The notes beneath the pieces are model-generated. The model searched no databases, was not told where the DNA came from, and saw nothing but the letters and a program-made list of their open reading frames with translations. The translations under genes and the position numbers were made by a program. 64,000 bases of DNA. Origin: Bacteroidales bacterium (lineage in GTDB: Bacteria > Bacteroidota > Bacteroidia > Bacteroidales > Rikenellaceae). This document shows, piece by piece, positions 16,714 to 25,688 of the stretch (position 1 is its first letter; every line of letters begins with the position of its first letter). The stretch spans positions 310,001 to 374,000 of the forward strand of contig CAJTFS010000001.1 of NCBI GenBank assembly GCA_910575495.1, written 5' to 3'.

Positions 16714-17398
16714 CCGCAAGATCATCATCGCCGTGGACGGTTTTTCGTCGTGCGGCAAAAGCACCTTCGCCAAGGCCATCGCTGCCCGCTTAGGCTATAT
16801 TTTCATCGACACCGGCGCCATGTACCGCGCCGTCACGCTCTACGCTCTGGAAAACGGAGCCATCGTCTCGGGCATCGTCGACGAAGAAGCCGTCTGCCGC
16901 CTGCTGGACCGGATCGCCATCACGTTCCGCTTCAACCCCGCCCGCGGCGCCAGCGACATCTATGTCAACGGCGATCTGGTCGAGGGCAAGATACGCACCA
17001 TCGAAGTGAGCAACTGCGTGAGCCGGGTGAGCGCCATACCGGCCGTGCGGAAAAAACTGGTGGCCATGCAACAGGAGATGGGACGCCGCCGCGGCGTGGT
17101 GATGGACGGCCGCGACATCGGCACGGTGGTTTTCCCCGATGCCGAACTCAAGCTCTTCATGACGGCCGACCCCAAGGTCCGGGCCCAGCGGCGCTACGAC
17201 GAACTGACCGCCAAGGGACAACAGGTCACGCTGGAAGAGATCGAATGCAATGTCCGCGCACGCGACGAGGCCGACATGAGCCGCGCCATTTCGCCCCTGC
17301 GCCAGGCCGACGACGCCGTGGTGCTGGACAACAGCCGCATGACGGTCGACGAACAGATGGAATGGTTCATGAAGCTGTTCGCCGAACGGACAAAATAA
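16700..17398 (+). CDS. cmk: Cytidylate kinase
   Basis: Phosphorylates CMP and dCMP with ATP. The product is 232 residues from the ATG at 16700. P-loop DGFSSCGKST at about 13-22, then the CMP-site motifs DTGAMYRA and VMDGRDIGTVVFPDAELKLF, split by the LID region RAQRRYDELTAKGQ. An upstream extension would only lengthen the overlap with the exporter gene. ispH follows on the same strand, but only after 402 bases. Confidence 0.96.
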   Translation: MSDTNRKIIIAVDGFSSCGKSTFAKAIAARLGYIFIDTGAMYRAVTLYALENGAIVSGIVDEEAVCRLLDRIAITFRFNPARGASDIYVNGDLVEGKIRTIEVSNCVSRVSAIPAVRKKLVAMQQEMGRRRGVVMDGRDIGTVVFPDAELKLFMTADPKVRAQRRYDELTAKGQQVTLEEIECNVRARDEADMSRAISPLRQADDAVVLDNSRMTVDEQMEWFMKLFAERTK

Positions 17399-17800
17399 AG
17401 AACCGAACGGGGCTGTGCCCCGGACGACCATATCGGAAAAAAGGAGGTATTGCGACTTTCGGGCGGATCGGCTGCGCTGGACTTGCATAAGCATTCGGCG
17501 GTTTCTGCGCTTGTACGGATTGCCGCGGATCTGCGGCCCTCGCAACGACGGGCTGCCGGAAATTCGGGCGGAAGCCGGCGGAGCACGCCCGGCGACAGCC
17601 GGATGTCTGCGGGCCTCCGCCGGGGCAAGGCTCCGGCCCGCATGGAGCAGATTCTTGACCATGCTGGTTTTCTCCTCCTTGCGAAGCACAGCTTGCCGGC
17701 GGCCTTTGCACTCGCTTCGCCTGACGATACGTTCTGCTCCGAGCGACAATTGAACGCGTTGATTGTGAATTATAATTTTTAATTAAGCTATCACTGCACC
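17399..17800. other. 402-base gap between cmk and ispH with GC-rich repeat remnants
   Basis: No gene is supported. The 20-base word gcccggcgacagccggatgt at 17587-17606 is repeated exactly at 28756-28775, and tgcgggcctccgc-like sequence near 17608 resembles the block near 61240-61255. The right end (17764-17785) is an AT-rich ttgtgaattataatttttaa stretch like those near 38910 and 40700. It may be decayed mobile or repeat DNA inserted between cmk and ispH. Confidence 0.5.
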
Positions 17801-18658
17801 TTGCACATCGAGATCGACGATAAATCGGGTTTCTGCTTCGGCGTTGTCCGGGCGATCAGCGAAGCCGAAAAGGCGCTCGCCGAGACCGGTACGGTCTTCT
17901 CGCTGGGCGACATCGTCCACAACCGCATCGAAGTGCAGCGGCTCGAACGCCTGGGGCTCCGCAGTCTGACCCACGCCGACATACCGGCAGCCGCGGGACA
18001 CCGGCTGCTGATCCGGGCCCACGGCGAACCGCCGACGACCTACGCCGCAGCGGAACGGCTCGGCATCCGGATCATCGACGCCACGTGCCCGGTCGTAGCC
18101 CGTCTCCAGGCCCGCGTGGTGCAGGCCCACGAAGAGATGCGCGCCCGGGGCGGGCAGGTGGTCATCCTCGGCAAACGCGGCCACGCGGAAGTGGTGGGTC
18201 TCACGGGCCAGGTAACCGCTCCGACCATCGTAGTGGAAGACGAAAACGATCTGTCGCAGATCGACTTCGCACGCCCGATCCACTTTCTGTCGCAGACCAC
18301 GCAGAGCATCGCCCTGTTCGAACGACTGGGAGCCGAGATGAGGCGCCGGGCCGCCGACCCGGCCGCCGTACGCATCGACGACACCATTTGCCGGCAGGTC
18401 TCCGGACGCGAACAACATCTGGCGGCATTCGCTGCGCGGTTCGACGTCGTTATTTTCGTCTGCGGCCGCAAGTCGTCGAACGGCAAGGTGCTTTTCGAAG
18501 TGTGCCGGAAAGCCAATCCCCGCACCTACAACATCGAAGAAGCCGCCGAACTGCAACCCGAATGGTTTGCCGGCGCTTCGTCGGCAGGCATCTGCGGCGC
18601 CACCTCGACGCCCGGCTGGCTGATGCAGGAAGTGGGCGACGCCATCCGGAAAAAATGA
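17801..18658 (+). CDS. ispH: 4-hydroxy-3-methylbut-2-enyl diphosphate reductase (IspH/LytB), TTG start
   Basis: Last enzyme of the MEP isoprenoid pathway, a [4Fe-4S] protein making IPP and DMAPP. The product is 285 residues. The three cluster cysteines fall at C12 (GFCFGV), C96 (ATCP) and C197 (TICRQ), the canonical positions. The catalytic-type Glu is in GHAEVVG (E130) and the His in DIVHN (H40). The Ser-Asn substrate motif is in RKSSNGK. The only usable start is TTG at 17801, because an in-frame stop (17780-17782) lies seven codons upstream with no ATG or GTG between. It follows cmk after an unusual 402-base gap. Confidence 0.95.
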   Translation: MHIEIDDKSGFCFGVVRAISEAEKALAETGTVFSLGDIVHNRIEVQRLERLGLRSLTHADIPAAAGHRLLIRAHGEPPTTYAAAERLGIRIIDATCPVVARLQARVVQAHEEMRARGGQVVILGKRGHAEVVGLTGQVTAPTIVVEDENDLSQIDFARPIHFLSQTTQSIALFERLGAEMRRRAADPAAVRIDDTICRQVSGREQHLAAFAARFDVVIFVCGRKSSNGKVLFEVCRKANPRTYNIEEAAELQPEWFAGASSAGICGATSTPGWLMQEVGDAIRKK

Positions 18659-18903
18659 AAAAACAGGCCTGCCTCCTCCGACACAGCGATGCGAAAAGCG
18701 TGCGGACCGCGGCCGGCACGAACGCGGGTCACGAACTTTCGGGAACCTGCCGAAAAACTGCAACGGAATCAACGATAAACCGTAAAAACCGCCATCCGAG
18801 GGCGCCGACAACCTGTCGGGATGCGAAAAGGCAGACCCGGCAAACGGAACCCGACGGCTTGTTCACAAAGAAGACTAAAACCAATTATAAAACCGGATCG
18901 ACC

Positions 18904-19374
18904 ATGTACATGCTTCGCTCGCTGAAATACTTTATCGCCATGCTGCTGCTCTGCGCAGCGCTCATGGCACTGATGTTCCTCTCCGGCACCTCGGCGCTCA
19001 CGCCGGAAGAGACGCTCTACGTCATGTTCCGCTCCACGCGTTTCCTCAGTCTATTCATCGCTCTGGTGGTGCTGGCCGCCCTCTATCCCCGCTTCGGATT
19101 CGTATGCCGCGAGATCGAAGGCGATGTGGAACTCAACCGCACGCAGATCGTCAATGCGTTCAAGTCGGCAGGGTTTTCGCTGCACTCGGAAAGCGACGGC
19201 GTACTGCGATTCCGGGCCGACGGCTTCCTGCACCGGCTCCTGCTTCTTTACGAAGACGAAATCGCCGTATCGCAACACGGCGAACGGATTCGGCTCGACG
19301 GCATCCGGCGCGGCGTTGCGAGGGTCGCATACCGGCTCGACTCATACATCCGAACGATCAACCGCAATGAATAG
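18904..19374 (+). CDS. Small two-helix membrane protein, conserved hypothetical
   Basis: The product is 156 residues from ATG 18904 (ATG 18910 is also possible). Two hydrophobic helices (about 9-29 and 46-64) are followed by a soluble domain of about 85 residues with alternating strands (ELNRTQIVNAFKSAGFSLHS, FRADGFLHRLLLLYEDEIAV). No family is recognised. The stop codon overlaps the start of the S41 protease gene by 8 bases, so the two are translationally coupled and may act together in the envelope. A 245-base gap with nothing recognisable separates it from ispH. A much longer frame reaching back into ispH is an antisense-like shadow in another frame and was set aside. Confidence 0.75.
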   Translation: MYMLRSLKYFIAMLLLCAALMALMFLSGTSALTPEETLYVMFRSTRFLSLFIALVVLAALYPRFGFVCREIEGDVELNRTQIVNAFKSAGFSLHSESDGVLRFRADGFLHRLLLLYEDEIAVSQHGERIRLDGIRRGVARVAYRLDSYIRTINRNE

Positions 19375-21022
19375 AAAATACATACTCTCAGCACTCTGCC
19401 TCCTGGGCATGGCCGCCCTGTGTCTCTTCGGCGGCCGCAACGATTTCGGCCTGGGCCGCAACATGGAGATCGCCGTCAACATGATGCGCGAGCTCTCGGT
19501 AGGCTACGTCGATCCGGTCGACCCCGATAAACTCATGCTCGGCGCCGCCCGGGGCATGGTCCGCGATCTGGACCCCTACACCGAATTCATCCCGGCGGAG
19601 GAGATGTCGGACTTCGAGATCATGACCACCGGCAAATACGGCGGCGTGGGCTCGCTCATCCGCAAGAAAGGCGACCGCATCGTCTTCGCGCAGCCCTACA
19701 AAGGCTCGCCGGCCGACCGGGCGGGCATCCGCATCGGCGACAAGATCATCGCCATCGACGGCAAGGATGCCACAGGATACACCAACGAACAGGCCTCGGC
19801 CGCGCTCAAGGGCGACCCGGGCACCAAAGTCCGCATAACGGTCGAGCGGCTCGACGGCTCGCGGCACGATCCGGTCATCACCCGCCAGCGGATCGCCATC
19901 CCGAGCATTCCCTATGCCGGCCGCATCGCAGACAGCATCGGCTACATCCGCCACAGCGAATTCACCGAAGGCTCGTACGACGAAATGCGCGCCGCGATCG
20001 AACGCCTGTGCGCCGAAGGCCCTCTCAAGGGGCTGATCCTCGATTACCGCTCGAACGGCGGCGGCATCCTCCAGGAGGCGGTGAAGATTCTCTCGATGTT
20101 CGTGCCCAAGGATACGGAAGTGGTGGCCACCAAAGGCCGCACCGAAGAATCGAAGCGCAGCTACCGTACGGCCTCGGAACCTGCGTTCCCCGACCTGCCG
20201 ATAGCGGTGCTGATCAACGGTTCGACCGCCTCGGCGGCCGAGATCGTGGCCGGAGCGCTCCAGGACCTCGACCGGGCCGTGCTGCTGGGACAACGCTCCT
20301 ATGGCAAGGGGCTGGTTCAGGCCACGCGCCCGCTGGGCTACAATGCGATGCTGAAACTCACGACGGCCAAATACCACATTCCCTCCGGACGCTGCATCCA
20401 GGCCGTCGACTACTCGCACTCGCAGGAGGGCTCCGTGAGTCTGGTGCCCGATTCGCTCGTCAGCGAATTCGCCACCCGGGCCGGCCGCAAGGTCTACGAC
20501 GGAGGCGGCATCATGCCCGACATCCGCACCGAACCCGAATACATGAGCCGCTTCGCCGCCACGCTCTACGCCCTGGGATTCATCGACGACTTCGGCGACG
20601 AATACATGCGCCGCAACCCCGAAGCGCCGGCCGATCTTATGGCCTTCGCCATCACCGATGCCGACTACGAAGCCTTCAAACGCTTCATGGAGGACAAGCA
20701 GGTGCCCTACGAATCGGACTCGCGCCGGGCGCTCCGCCAGCTTAAGGAAGCCGCCAAGGCCGACCGCTTCGGCGAGATCGAAAGACAGATCGAAACGATC
20801 GAAGCCGAGCTGAAAGACGACACGCAGGCCAACCTCGAAACCTACCGCAAGGAGGTGACCGCCTCGATCGAAAACGACATCGTGCTGCGCCACGGCTACT
20901 CGGAAGCCGTCGTAGCCCGCTCGCTGCCCAAAGACAAGGAAGTGCAGCGCGCGGCGGAACTGCTGAACGACCGTCCGGAATACCTGCGCATCCTTGCCGA
21001 ACAGGACACGCAGCGCAAATAA
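19367..21022 (+). CDS. Carboxy-terminal processing protease, S41 family
   Basis: Periplasmic serine protease of the CtpA/Tsp type. The product is 551 residues from the ATG at 19367. It has an N-terminal signal or anchor helix (ILSALCLLGMAALCLFG) and a PDZ domain at about 90-165 (KYGGVGSLIRKKGDRIVF, GSPADRAGIRIGDKIIAI). The protease core has catalytic Ser289 in GSTASAAEI and Lys314 in RSYGKGLVQ, 25 residues apart as in the family. The C-terminal 130 residues are helical and charged. It overlaps the small membrane protein gene by 8 bases and is followed by the histidine kinase after 9 bases. A processing role in the envelope is inferred. Confidence 0.92.
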   Translation: MNRKYILSALCLLGMAALCLFGGRNDFGLGRNMEIAVNMMRELSVGYVDPVDPDKLMLGAARGMVRDLDPYTEFIPAEEMSDFEIMTTGKYGGVGSLIRKKGDRIVFAQPYKGSPADRAGIRIGDKIIAIDGKDATGYTNEQASAALKGDPGTKVRITVERLDGSRHDPVITRQRIAIPSIPYAGRIADSIGYIRHSEFTEGSYDEMRAAIERLCAEGPLKGLILDYRSNGGGILQEAVKILSMFVPKDTEVVATKGRTEESKRSYRTASEPAFPDLPIAVLINGSTASAAEIVAGALQDLDRAVLLGQRSYGKGLVQATRPLGYNAMLKLTTAKYHIPSGRCIQAVDYSHSQEGSVSLVPDSLVSEFATRAGRKVYDGGGIMPDIRTEPEYMSRFAATLYALGFIDDFGDEYMRRNPEAPADLMAFAITDADYEAFKRFMEDKQVPYESDSRRALRQLKEAAKADRFGEIERQIETIEAELKDDTQANLETYRKEVTASIENDIVLRHGYSEAVVARSLPKDKEVQRAAELLNDRPEYLRILAEQDTQRK

Positions 21023-21031
21023 CCGCCGACC

Positions 21032-22219
21032 ATGAACGTCCGCCGTTTCTTCTCGTTCCGCAGCCGGGTTGCCGTCATCGTCGCGGGCATCCTGCTGGGG
21101 GCGCTGTCGCTCTTCTACACCAACAACATGGCGCGCCGGCTCCGCGAAAAGGAACAGCACGACGTGGCGCTGTGGGCCCATGTGATGGAACGGGTGACGC
21201 GCGACGTAACCCATCCCGCCAACACCGGAGCCATGGCCGACCCGCTGGTGGCCGACATCATGTCGACCAACAACAACATCCCCTTCATCATCACCAACGA
21301 ACGGCTCGAAGTGTCGAGCTTCCACCTGGTGCCCGACCGCATCATCGACCACCCCGACCTGCTGCGCAGGCAACTCGACCGTTTCACGGAAGAGAACACC
21401 CCGCTGCCGGTGCGGTTCTGGTGGTCGGACGACCACTATCTGATCATCTTCTACGGCAAGTCGCAGCTGCTGAAGTCGCTCTACTGGTTCCCCTACATCC
21501 AGATTCTGGTGGTCACGATATTCATCGTGCTGGGATTCATCGCTTTCCGCTCGTCGAAACACGACGAACAGAACCGCGTGTGGATCGGCCTTGCCAAAGA
21601 GACCGCCCACCAGCTGGGCACGCCCACGTCATCGCTCTTAGGGTGGATCGAATTCCTGCGCGGACAACCCGTGGACCAGACGGCCGTGGAGGAGATGAAC
21701 AAGGACCTGGCCCACCTGATGAAGATCGTGGACCGCTTCTCGAAAATCGGCTCCGAGACACCCCTCACGCCGGCCAACATCAACGAAACGGTGGGCGAAT
21801 CGGTCATGTACTTCCGCAAGCGCATACCCCGCAACGTGACGCTCGACTACAACGGACTGGCCATCGCACCGGTGCAGGCCAACATCAACGCAGCGCTGTT
21901 CGAATGGGTGGTCGAGAACCTTATGAAAAACTCGCTGGACGCCCTCCAGGGCCACGGCGCCATCGAAGTGCGCATCCTCTCCGACGAACGCCATGTGATG
22001 GTCGACGTACGCGACACGGGCAAAGGCATTCCGAAAAGCAACTGGAACCGCATCTTCGAACCGGGATTCACCACCAAGACCCGCGGCTGGGGACTCGGAC
22101 TCTCGCTTTCGAGGCGCATCGTTGAAGAATACCACCACGGCCGCATCGCCGTCATCGACTCGGAACCCGGAAAGGGAACCACCATCCGCATCACCCTAAA
22201 ACGTATTTTCGAAGCGTGA
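21032..22219 (+). CDS. Membrane sensor histidine kinase without an adjacent response regulator
   Basis: The product is 395 residues. TM1 (about 13-31) and TM2 (about 153-172) flank a periplasmic sensor region of some 120 residues. The dimerisation and phosphoacceptor helix carries His193 in KETAHQLGTPTSSL. The ATPase domain has N box ENLMKNSLDAL, G1 DTGKGIP and G2 WGLGLSLSRRI. The HQLGTP variant of the H box is common in Bacteroidota kinases of this type. No receiver-domain gene lies nearby. It is 9 bases after the S41 protease and overlaps the DUF4271 start by 4 bases, so it is embedded in a housekeeping operon. Confidence 0.9.
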   Translation: MNVRRFFSFRSRVAVIVAGILLGALSLFYTNNMARRLREKEQHDVALWAHVMERVTRDVTHPANTGAMADPLVADIMSTNNNIPFIITNERLEVSSFHLVPDRIIDHPDLLRRQLDRFTEENTPLPVRFWWSDDHYLIIFYGKSQLLKSLYWFPYIQILVVTIFIVLGFIAFRSSKHDEQNRVWIGLAKETAHQLGTPTSSLLGWIEFLRGQPVDQTAVEEMNKDLAHLMKIVDRFSKIGSETPLTPANINETVGESVMYFRKRIPRNVTLDYNGLAIAPVQANINAALFEWVVENLMKNSLDALQGHGAIEVRILSDERHVMVDVRDTGKGIPKSNWNRIFEPGFTTKTRGWGLGLSLSRRIVEEYHHGRIAVIDSEPGKGTTIRITLKRIFEA

Positions 22220-23211
22220 TCACCACAGCGACCCAAACCGACAGCCTCGGCGAACACCTCACCGACCATTACACCGCCGCGCCCGACACGACGGCCGCTA
22301 CGCTGTGCGACACGGCGGCATTCGCAAGCGATTCGACCCTCAGCGCGGCAGCCGAAGCCCCCGACAACCCGTTTTTTGCCGATTCGCTCCACTTCGCCGA
22401 CTCGCTGGCCATCGCCGGTTTCGCCCGGTTCGGATTGCCGGCGCCCGAAGCGCCCGAGTACCGGCCGGCCAGCGCCCGGGAAGTATTCGGCGCATCGACC
22501 GTTGCGGTAGCGCCCGCACCCTCCTACCACGAGGAGCCTTTCCTGCCGCTCACGGGCAACGCCTTTTTCCAGAGCACCGTCCTGCTGCTGGCCGCTGCCT
22601 ATGCCATCCTGCTCTACCGTCACATGGCCGATGTGAGGCTGCTGCTGAGCCGTCTGATCCACAACCGGGTCTCCGGCGAACGCCTTGCCGAAGAACCCGG
22701 AAGCAACAGCCTGACGCGATTCCTCAAGATCGCCGACTTCATCGGTCTCGGATTCATCGGAGTGGCCGCCACGAAGTTCGCCGACATGTTTCTTGCACAC
22801 GAAACCTTTCCGGTGCTCCCCGTGCCCAACGCCCCGAGCGTCATGCTGGTCTTCGCACTGCTGTGGATCGCCGTAGCGACCTTCCAGCTGCTCGTGCTGC
22901 GCACGGCCGGCCTCCTCACGCTCACCCAACGCTTCGTGGCGCAGCTGCGGCTGCTCAAACGCATCTATTGCGCCCTGATCGTACTGCTGGCCGTGCCGCC
23001 GTTCCTGCTTTTCGCACTGACGCCGCCCGGAACGGGAGATGCCTGGCTCTATGCCTCGCTGGCGGCGTCGGCCGTAACGGCACTCTTATACTTCAGAGAG
23101 TCCCGGCATCTGTTTCTTGCAAAAAAAATTCCGTTTTTACATTGGTTTTTGTACCTTTGCACCGTGGAAATCTTCCCTTTCAGTCTGCTGTGGCTGATCG
23201 CGGCGAGATAG
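22216..23211 (+). CDS. DUF4271 membrane protein, GTG start
   Basis: The product is 331 residues, starting with GTG at 22216 in a GTGA overlap with the kinase stop codon. The first 105 residues are a variable, Ala/Asp/Ser-rich soluble segment. The rest is polytopic, with about six or seven helices, and carries the family-typical ending FLHWFLYLCTVEIFPFSLLWL. DUF4271 is a Bacteroidota-specific family of unknown function found next to hemD-like genes. Here it is followed 38 bases later by such a gene, matching that context. Confidence 0.87.
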   Translation: MITTATQTDSLGEHLTDHYTAAPDTTAATLCDTAAFASDSTLSAAAEAPDNPFFADSLHFADSLAIAGFARFGLPAPEAPEYRPASAREVFGASTVAVAPAPSYHEEPFLPLTGNAFFQSTVLLLAAAYAILLYRHMADVRLLLSRLIHNRVSGERLAEEPGSNSLTRFLKIADFIGLGFIGVAATKFADMFLAHETFPVLPVPNAPSVMLVFALLWIAVATFQLLVLRTAGLLTLTQRFVAQLRLLKRIYCALIVLLAVPPFLLFALTPPGTGDAWLYASLAASAVTALLYFRESRHLFLAKKIPFLHWFLYLCTVEIFPFSLLWLIAAR

Positions 23212-23249
23212 CTCCCGACCGCACCAAAACGTAAAACGAGGCCCCCAAG

Positions 23250-24107
23250 TTGAAAGTTCAGAACCTGCTGGTTTCGCAGCCGAAACCGGCCATCATCGAG
23301 AAGTCGCCGTTCTTCGAGCTCGCGCGCAAACACAAGGTCGAAGTCATCTACCGCCCCTTCATCCGTGTCGTAGGCGTATCGCTGAAAGAGTTCCGCGCCC
23401 AGCGGGTCGAGATTCTCGACCACACGGCAGTCATCTTCACTTCGCGCACCACCGTCGACAGTTTCTTCCACATCTGCGAAGAAGCCCGCATCACCGTACC
23501 CGAGACCATGAAATACATCTGCCAGACCGAAGCCGTGGCGCTCTATCTGCAGAAGTACATCGTCTACCGCAAACGCAAGATCTCCTTTGCCGACGGATCG
23601 TTCACCTCGCTTGTCGAACTCATCATCAAACACAAGGAGGAACGCTTCCTGCTGGCTCTGAGCGAACCCCACAAACCCGAGCTGCCCGACGCCCTGGCCA
23701 AACTCAAGCTGGCGGTCGATCCGGTCATCCTGGCCCGCACGGTGGCCTCGGACCTCGACGACATCCGCCTTGCCGACTACGACCTGCTGGCGCTCTACTC
23801 GCCCTCCGACGTCAAGACGCTGATCGGGAAAACGGGCGCCGGCGACCTGCCCCCTGCGGCGGTCTTCGGCGAGGGAACGCTGCGCGCCGCGCTGGACGCC
23901 GGACTTACGGTCCTGGCCAACGCCCCCACGCCCGAGGCCCCCTCGATGGCCAAGGCCGTCGACCTGCTGCTGGCAAAAGTGGCCCGCGGCGAAGAACCGG
24001 ACCCGGTGGCCCTCACGACCGACACGCGCAAGGAGGAGTTTCTGCGCACCCAGCAGCACAAACTGGCCAAGAGCCGCACGCGCCGCACCGTCGAAACGCA
24101 CAAATAA
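23250..24107 (+). CDS. Uroporphyrinogen-III synthase-like protein, TTG start
   Basis: Related to HemD, which closes hydroxymethylbilane to uroporphyrinogen III. The product is 285 residues. The opening VSQPKPAIIEKSPFFELARKH at 8-28, seen in two parts, and RPFIRVVGVSLKEFR match the Bacteroidota HemD-like family. Also present are VIFTSRTTVDSF and the second-lobe block LLALYSPSDVKTLI. The start is TTG at 23250; no ATG or GTG lies in frame between it and the upstream gene end. The C-terminal 40 residues (TDTRKEEFLRTQQHK...) are basic and extend beyond classical HemD, so a second role cannot be excluded. It is followed by rnpA after 9 bases. Confidence 0.82.
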   Translation: MKVQNLLVSQPKPAIIEKSPFFELARKHKVEVIYRPFIRVVGVSLKEFRAQRVEILDHTAVIFTSRTTVDSFFHICEEARITVPETMKYICQTEAVALYLQKYIVYRKRKISFADGSFTSLVELIIKHKEERFLLALSEPHKPELPDALAKLKLAVDPVILARTVASDLDDIRLADYDLLALYSPSDVKTLIGKTGAGDLPPAAVFGEGTLRAALDAGLTVLANAPTPEAPSMAKAVDLLLAKVARGEEPDPVALTTDTRKEEFLRTQQHKLAKSRTRRTVETHK

Positions 24108-24116
24108 ACCGCCGTC

Positions 24117-24524
24117 ATGTCCGACCGTTCGCTTCCCCGTTCCGAGCGGCTCCGCTCGCTCGGGGCCCTGCGTCGGCTTTTCGAAGAGGGGGAGAGCGGA
24201 TTCGTCTTTCCGTTCCGCTACGTATGGCTGACCGAACAGCCCGGCGGAGGCCGTGAAGAACAAGACACGGAATCCGCCGCCGGCAGCTCCGTCGAAGTAC
24301 TCTTTTCCGTACCCAAGAAATTCCACAAAAGGGCCAACAAACGCAATCTTCTGCGCAGACGGACCAAGGAAGCCTACCGGCTGCAAAAAACGATTCTGAC
24401 CGCCGCAAAACGCTCTTCCGGTCTTGACCTGGCCCTGATCTACTCCTCGAAAGAGATACTATCCTACAACCGCATCGAACATGCCGTGCGCCGGATTCTG
24501 GAAACGATTGCCGGGCAGATGTAA
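24117..24524 (+). CDS. rnpA: Ribonuclease P protein component
   Basis: Protein subunit that helps RNase P RNA trim the 5' ends of tRNA precursors. The product is 135 residues. The RNR signature is clear: [24 protein letters not shown] (about 66-89, read in pieces: KRANKRN and [11 protein letters not shown]). A Gly/Glu-rich insert around 45-58 ([16 protein letters not shown]) is longer than in most RnpA. It overlaps yidD by 44 bases. The usual neighbour rpmH is absent, as expected in this phylum, where rnpA sits with hemD and yidD. Confidence 0.93.
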   Translation: MSDRSLPRSERLRSLGALRRLFEEGESGFVFPFRYVWLTEQPGGGREEQDTESAAGSSVEVLFSVPKKFHKRANKRNLLRRRTKEAYRLQKTILTAAKRSSGLDLALIYSSKEILSYNRIEHAVRRILETIAGQM

Positions 24525-24741
24525 AAAGCTCTGCGCACTGCCGCTGGTGGCGGCGGTGCGCTTCTACCAACTCTGCATCTCGCCTTTCACGCCCCCGTCG
24601 TGCCGATTTACGCCCACCTGCTCGCAATATGCGCTGGAAGCGCTGCGCAAATACGGTCCGCTCAAAGGCGGCTGGCTTGCCCTGCGGCGCCTCGCCCGCT
24701 GCCACCCGTGGGGCGGGAGCGGCTACGACCCGGTGCCGTAG
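24481..24741 (+). CDS. yidD: Membrane protein insertion efficiency factor YidD
   Basis: Small membrane-associated protein that assists YidC-dependent insertion. The product is 86 residues from ATG 24481, or 77 from TTG 24508. The family core is complete: [31 protein letters not shown] (in two parts, CISPF and the three-cysteine [11 protein letters not shown]) and [14 protein letters not shown]. The ATG choice gives a 44-base overlap with rnpA in another frame, a common arrangement for this pair. A weak hairpin follows (24763-24785). Confidence 0.92.
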   Translation: MPCAGFWKRLPGRCKKLCALPLVAAVRFYQLCISPFTPPSCRFTPTCSQYALEALRKYGPLKGGWLALRRLARCHPWGGSGYDPVP

Positions 24742-24762
24742 CGGAAGATGTCAGAAAGAAAC

Positions 24763-24785
24763 GTCCCGGACGATGAGCCCGGGAC
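24763..24785. terminator. Weak hairpin between yidD and the CDF exporter gene
   Basis: gtcccgg (24763-24769) pairs with ccgggac (24779-24785) around acgatgagc. T-rich flanks are short on both sides. It lies between convergent genes and ends four bases before the CDF stop codon, so a terminator role is plausible but not certain. Confidence 0.45.
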
Positions 24786-24788
24786 TTG

Positions 24789-25688
24789 TCATTCGCAGCG
24801 GCCGCTGCAATGCTCGGAAAGGGTTTCGCACTCGATGGTGACGTGATCGATCTCCGCCTCGGCCAACAACTCCTTCAACCGGGGCTTGACGCACACCAAC
24901 AGACACGGATCGGAAATCACGACGTGCGCCGTCAAGGCGTTTTCGGTGGTGCTGAGCGCCCAAACGTGGATGTGGTGTACCGACTCGACGCCCTCGACGG
25001 CCAACATGCGCCGCTCGAGCTCGGCGATGTCGATGCCGCGGGGCACGCCGTCCAACGACAACCTGAGGCTGTCGCGGGTCAGCGACCATGCCGAAGCCAC
25101 GATGACCGCGGCGACCACCAGACCCACGATGGGGTCGACGATGGTGCATCCGGTCCACGAAATCACCAGACCCGAGACCAGCACGCCCACCGAAACCAAT
25201 GCGTCGGCGGCCATGTGCAGGCAGGCGCCCTTGATATTGAGGTCGCGCTTGCGGTCCTTCATGAAGAGCCAGGCGGTGGCTCCGTTGACCAACACGCCGA
25301 TGCCGGCCGTCCAGGCGATGACGCCGCCGGGAATGGGGACAGGATGGACCATGCGGCGGATGCTCTCGGCGACGATGACCCCGACGGCGATCAGCAGCAG
25401 CAACGAATTGAAAAGCGAAATGAGGACCGTACTTTTCTTGTATCCATAGGTATAATGCGCCCTGGGCTGCATCTGCGCCAGGCGGAAAGCCAGCATGGCC
25501 AACAAAAGGCTTGCGACATCGGAGAGATTATGGCCTGCATCGGACAACAGCCCCATGGAACCGTACCACATGCCGGCAAGAAACTCCACGACGACGAACG
25601 CCACGTTCAACGCGATGCCGATGAGGAAAGCACGGTTGAGCGACGAGATCCGATGGTGATGGTGGCGACGATGGGCGGAAGCGGTCAT
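24789..25688 (-). CDS. Cation diffusion facilitator, CzcD/ZitB-like metal exporter
   Basis: Inner-membrane proton-coupled exporter of Zn(II) or related divalent metals. The product is 299 residues. It has a His-rich N-terminus (HRRHHHH, residues 6-12), six membrane helices, HxxxD-type metal-site motifs SDAGHNLSD (about 49-57) and HMAADALVS (about 158-166), and a cytosolic C-terminal domain with HHIHVWALS. A final Cys/His cluster (ECETLSEHCSGRC) may bind metal. The start overlaps the stop of the hemerythrin/LuxR gene by 4 bases, so the two are translationally coupled. That suggests the regulator and the exporter respond to the same stress; this is an inference. Confidence 0.92.
   Translation of the reverse strand: MTASAHRRHHHHRISSLNRAFLIGIALNVAFVVVEFLAGMWYGSMGLLSDAGHNLSDVASLLLAMLAFRLAQMQPRAHYTYGYKKSTVLISLFNSLLLLIAVGVIVAESIRRMVHPVPIPGGVIAWTAGIGVLVNGATAWLFMKDRKRDLNIKGACLHMAADALVSVGVLVSGLVISWTGCTIVDPIVGLVVAAVIVASAWSLTRDSLRLSLDGVPRGIDIAELERRMLAVEGVESVHHIHVWALSTTENALTAHVVISDPCLLVCVKPRLKELLAEAEIDHVTIECETLSEHCSGRCE

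Noticed and set aside
18085..18903. N-terminal extension of the small membrane protein back into ispH
   Set aside because: The extension overlaps ispH in another frame and is Arg/Gly/Pro-rich; a good ATG with a membrane helix directly after it lies at 18904.
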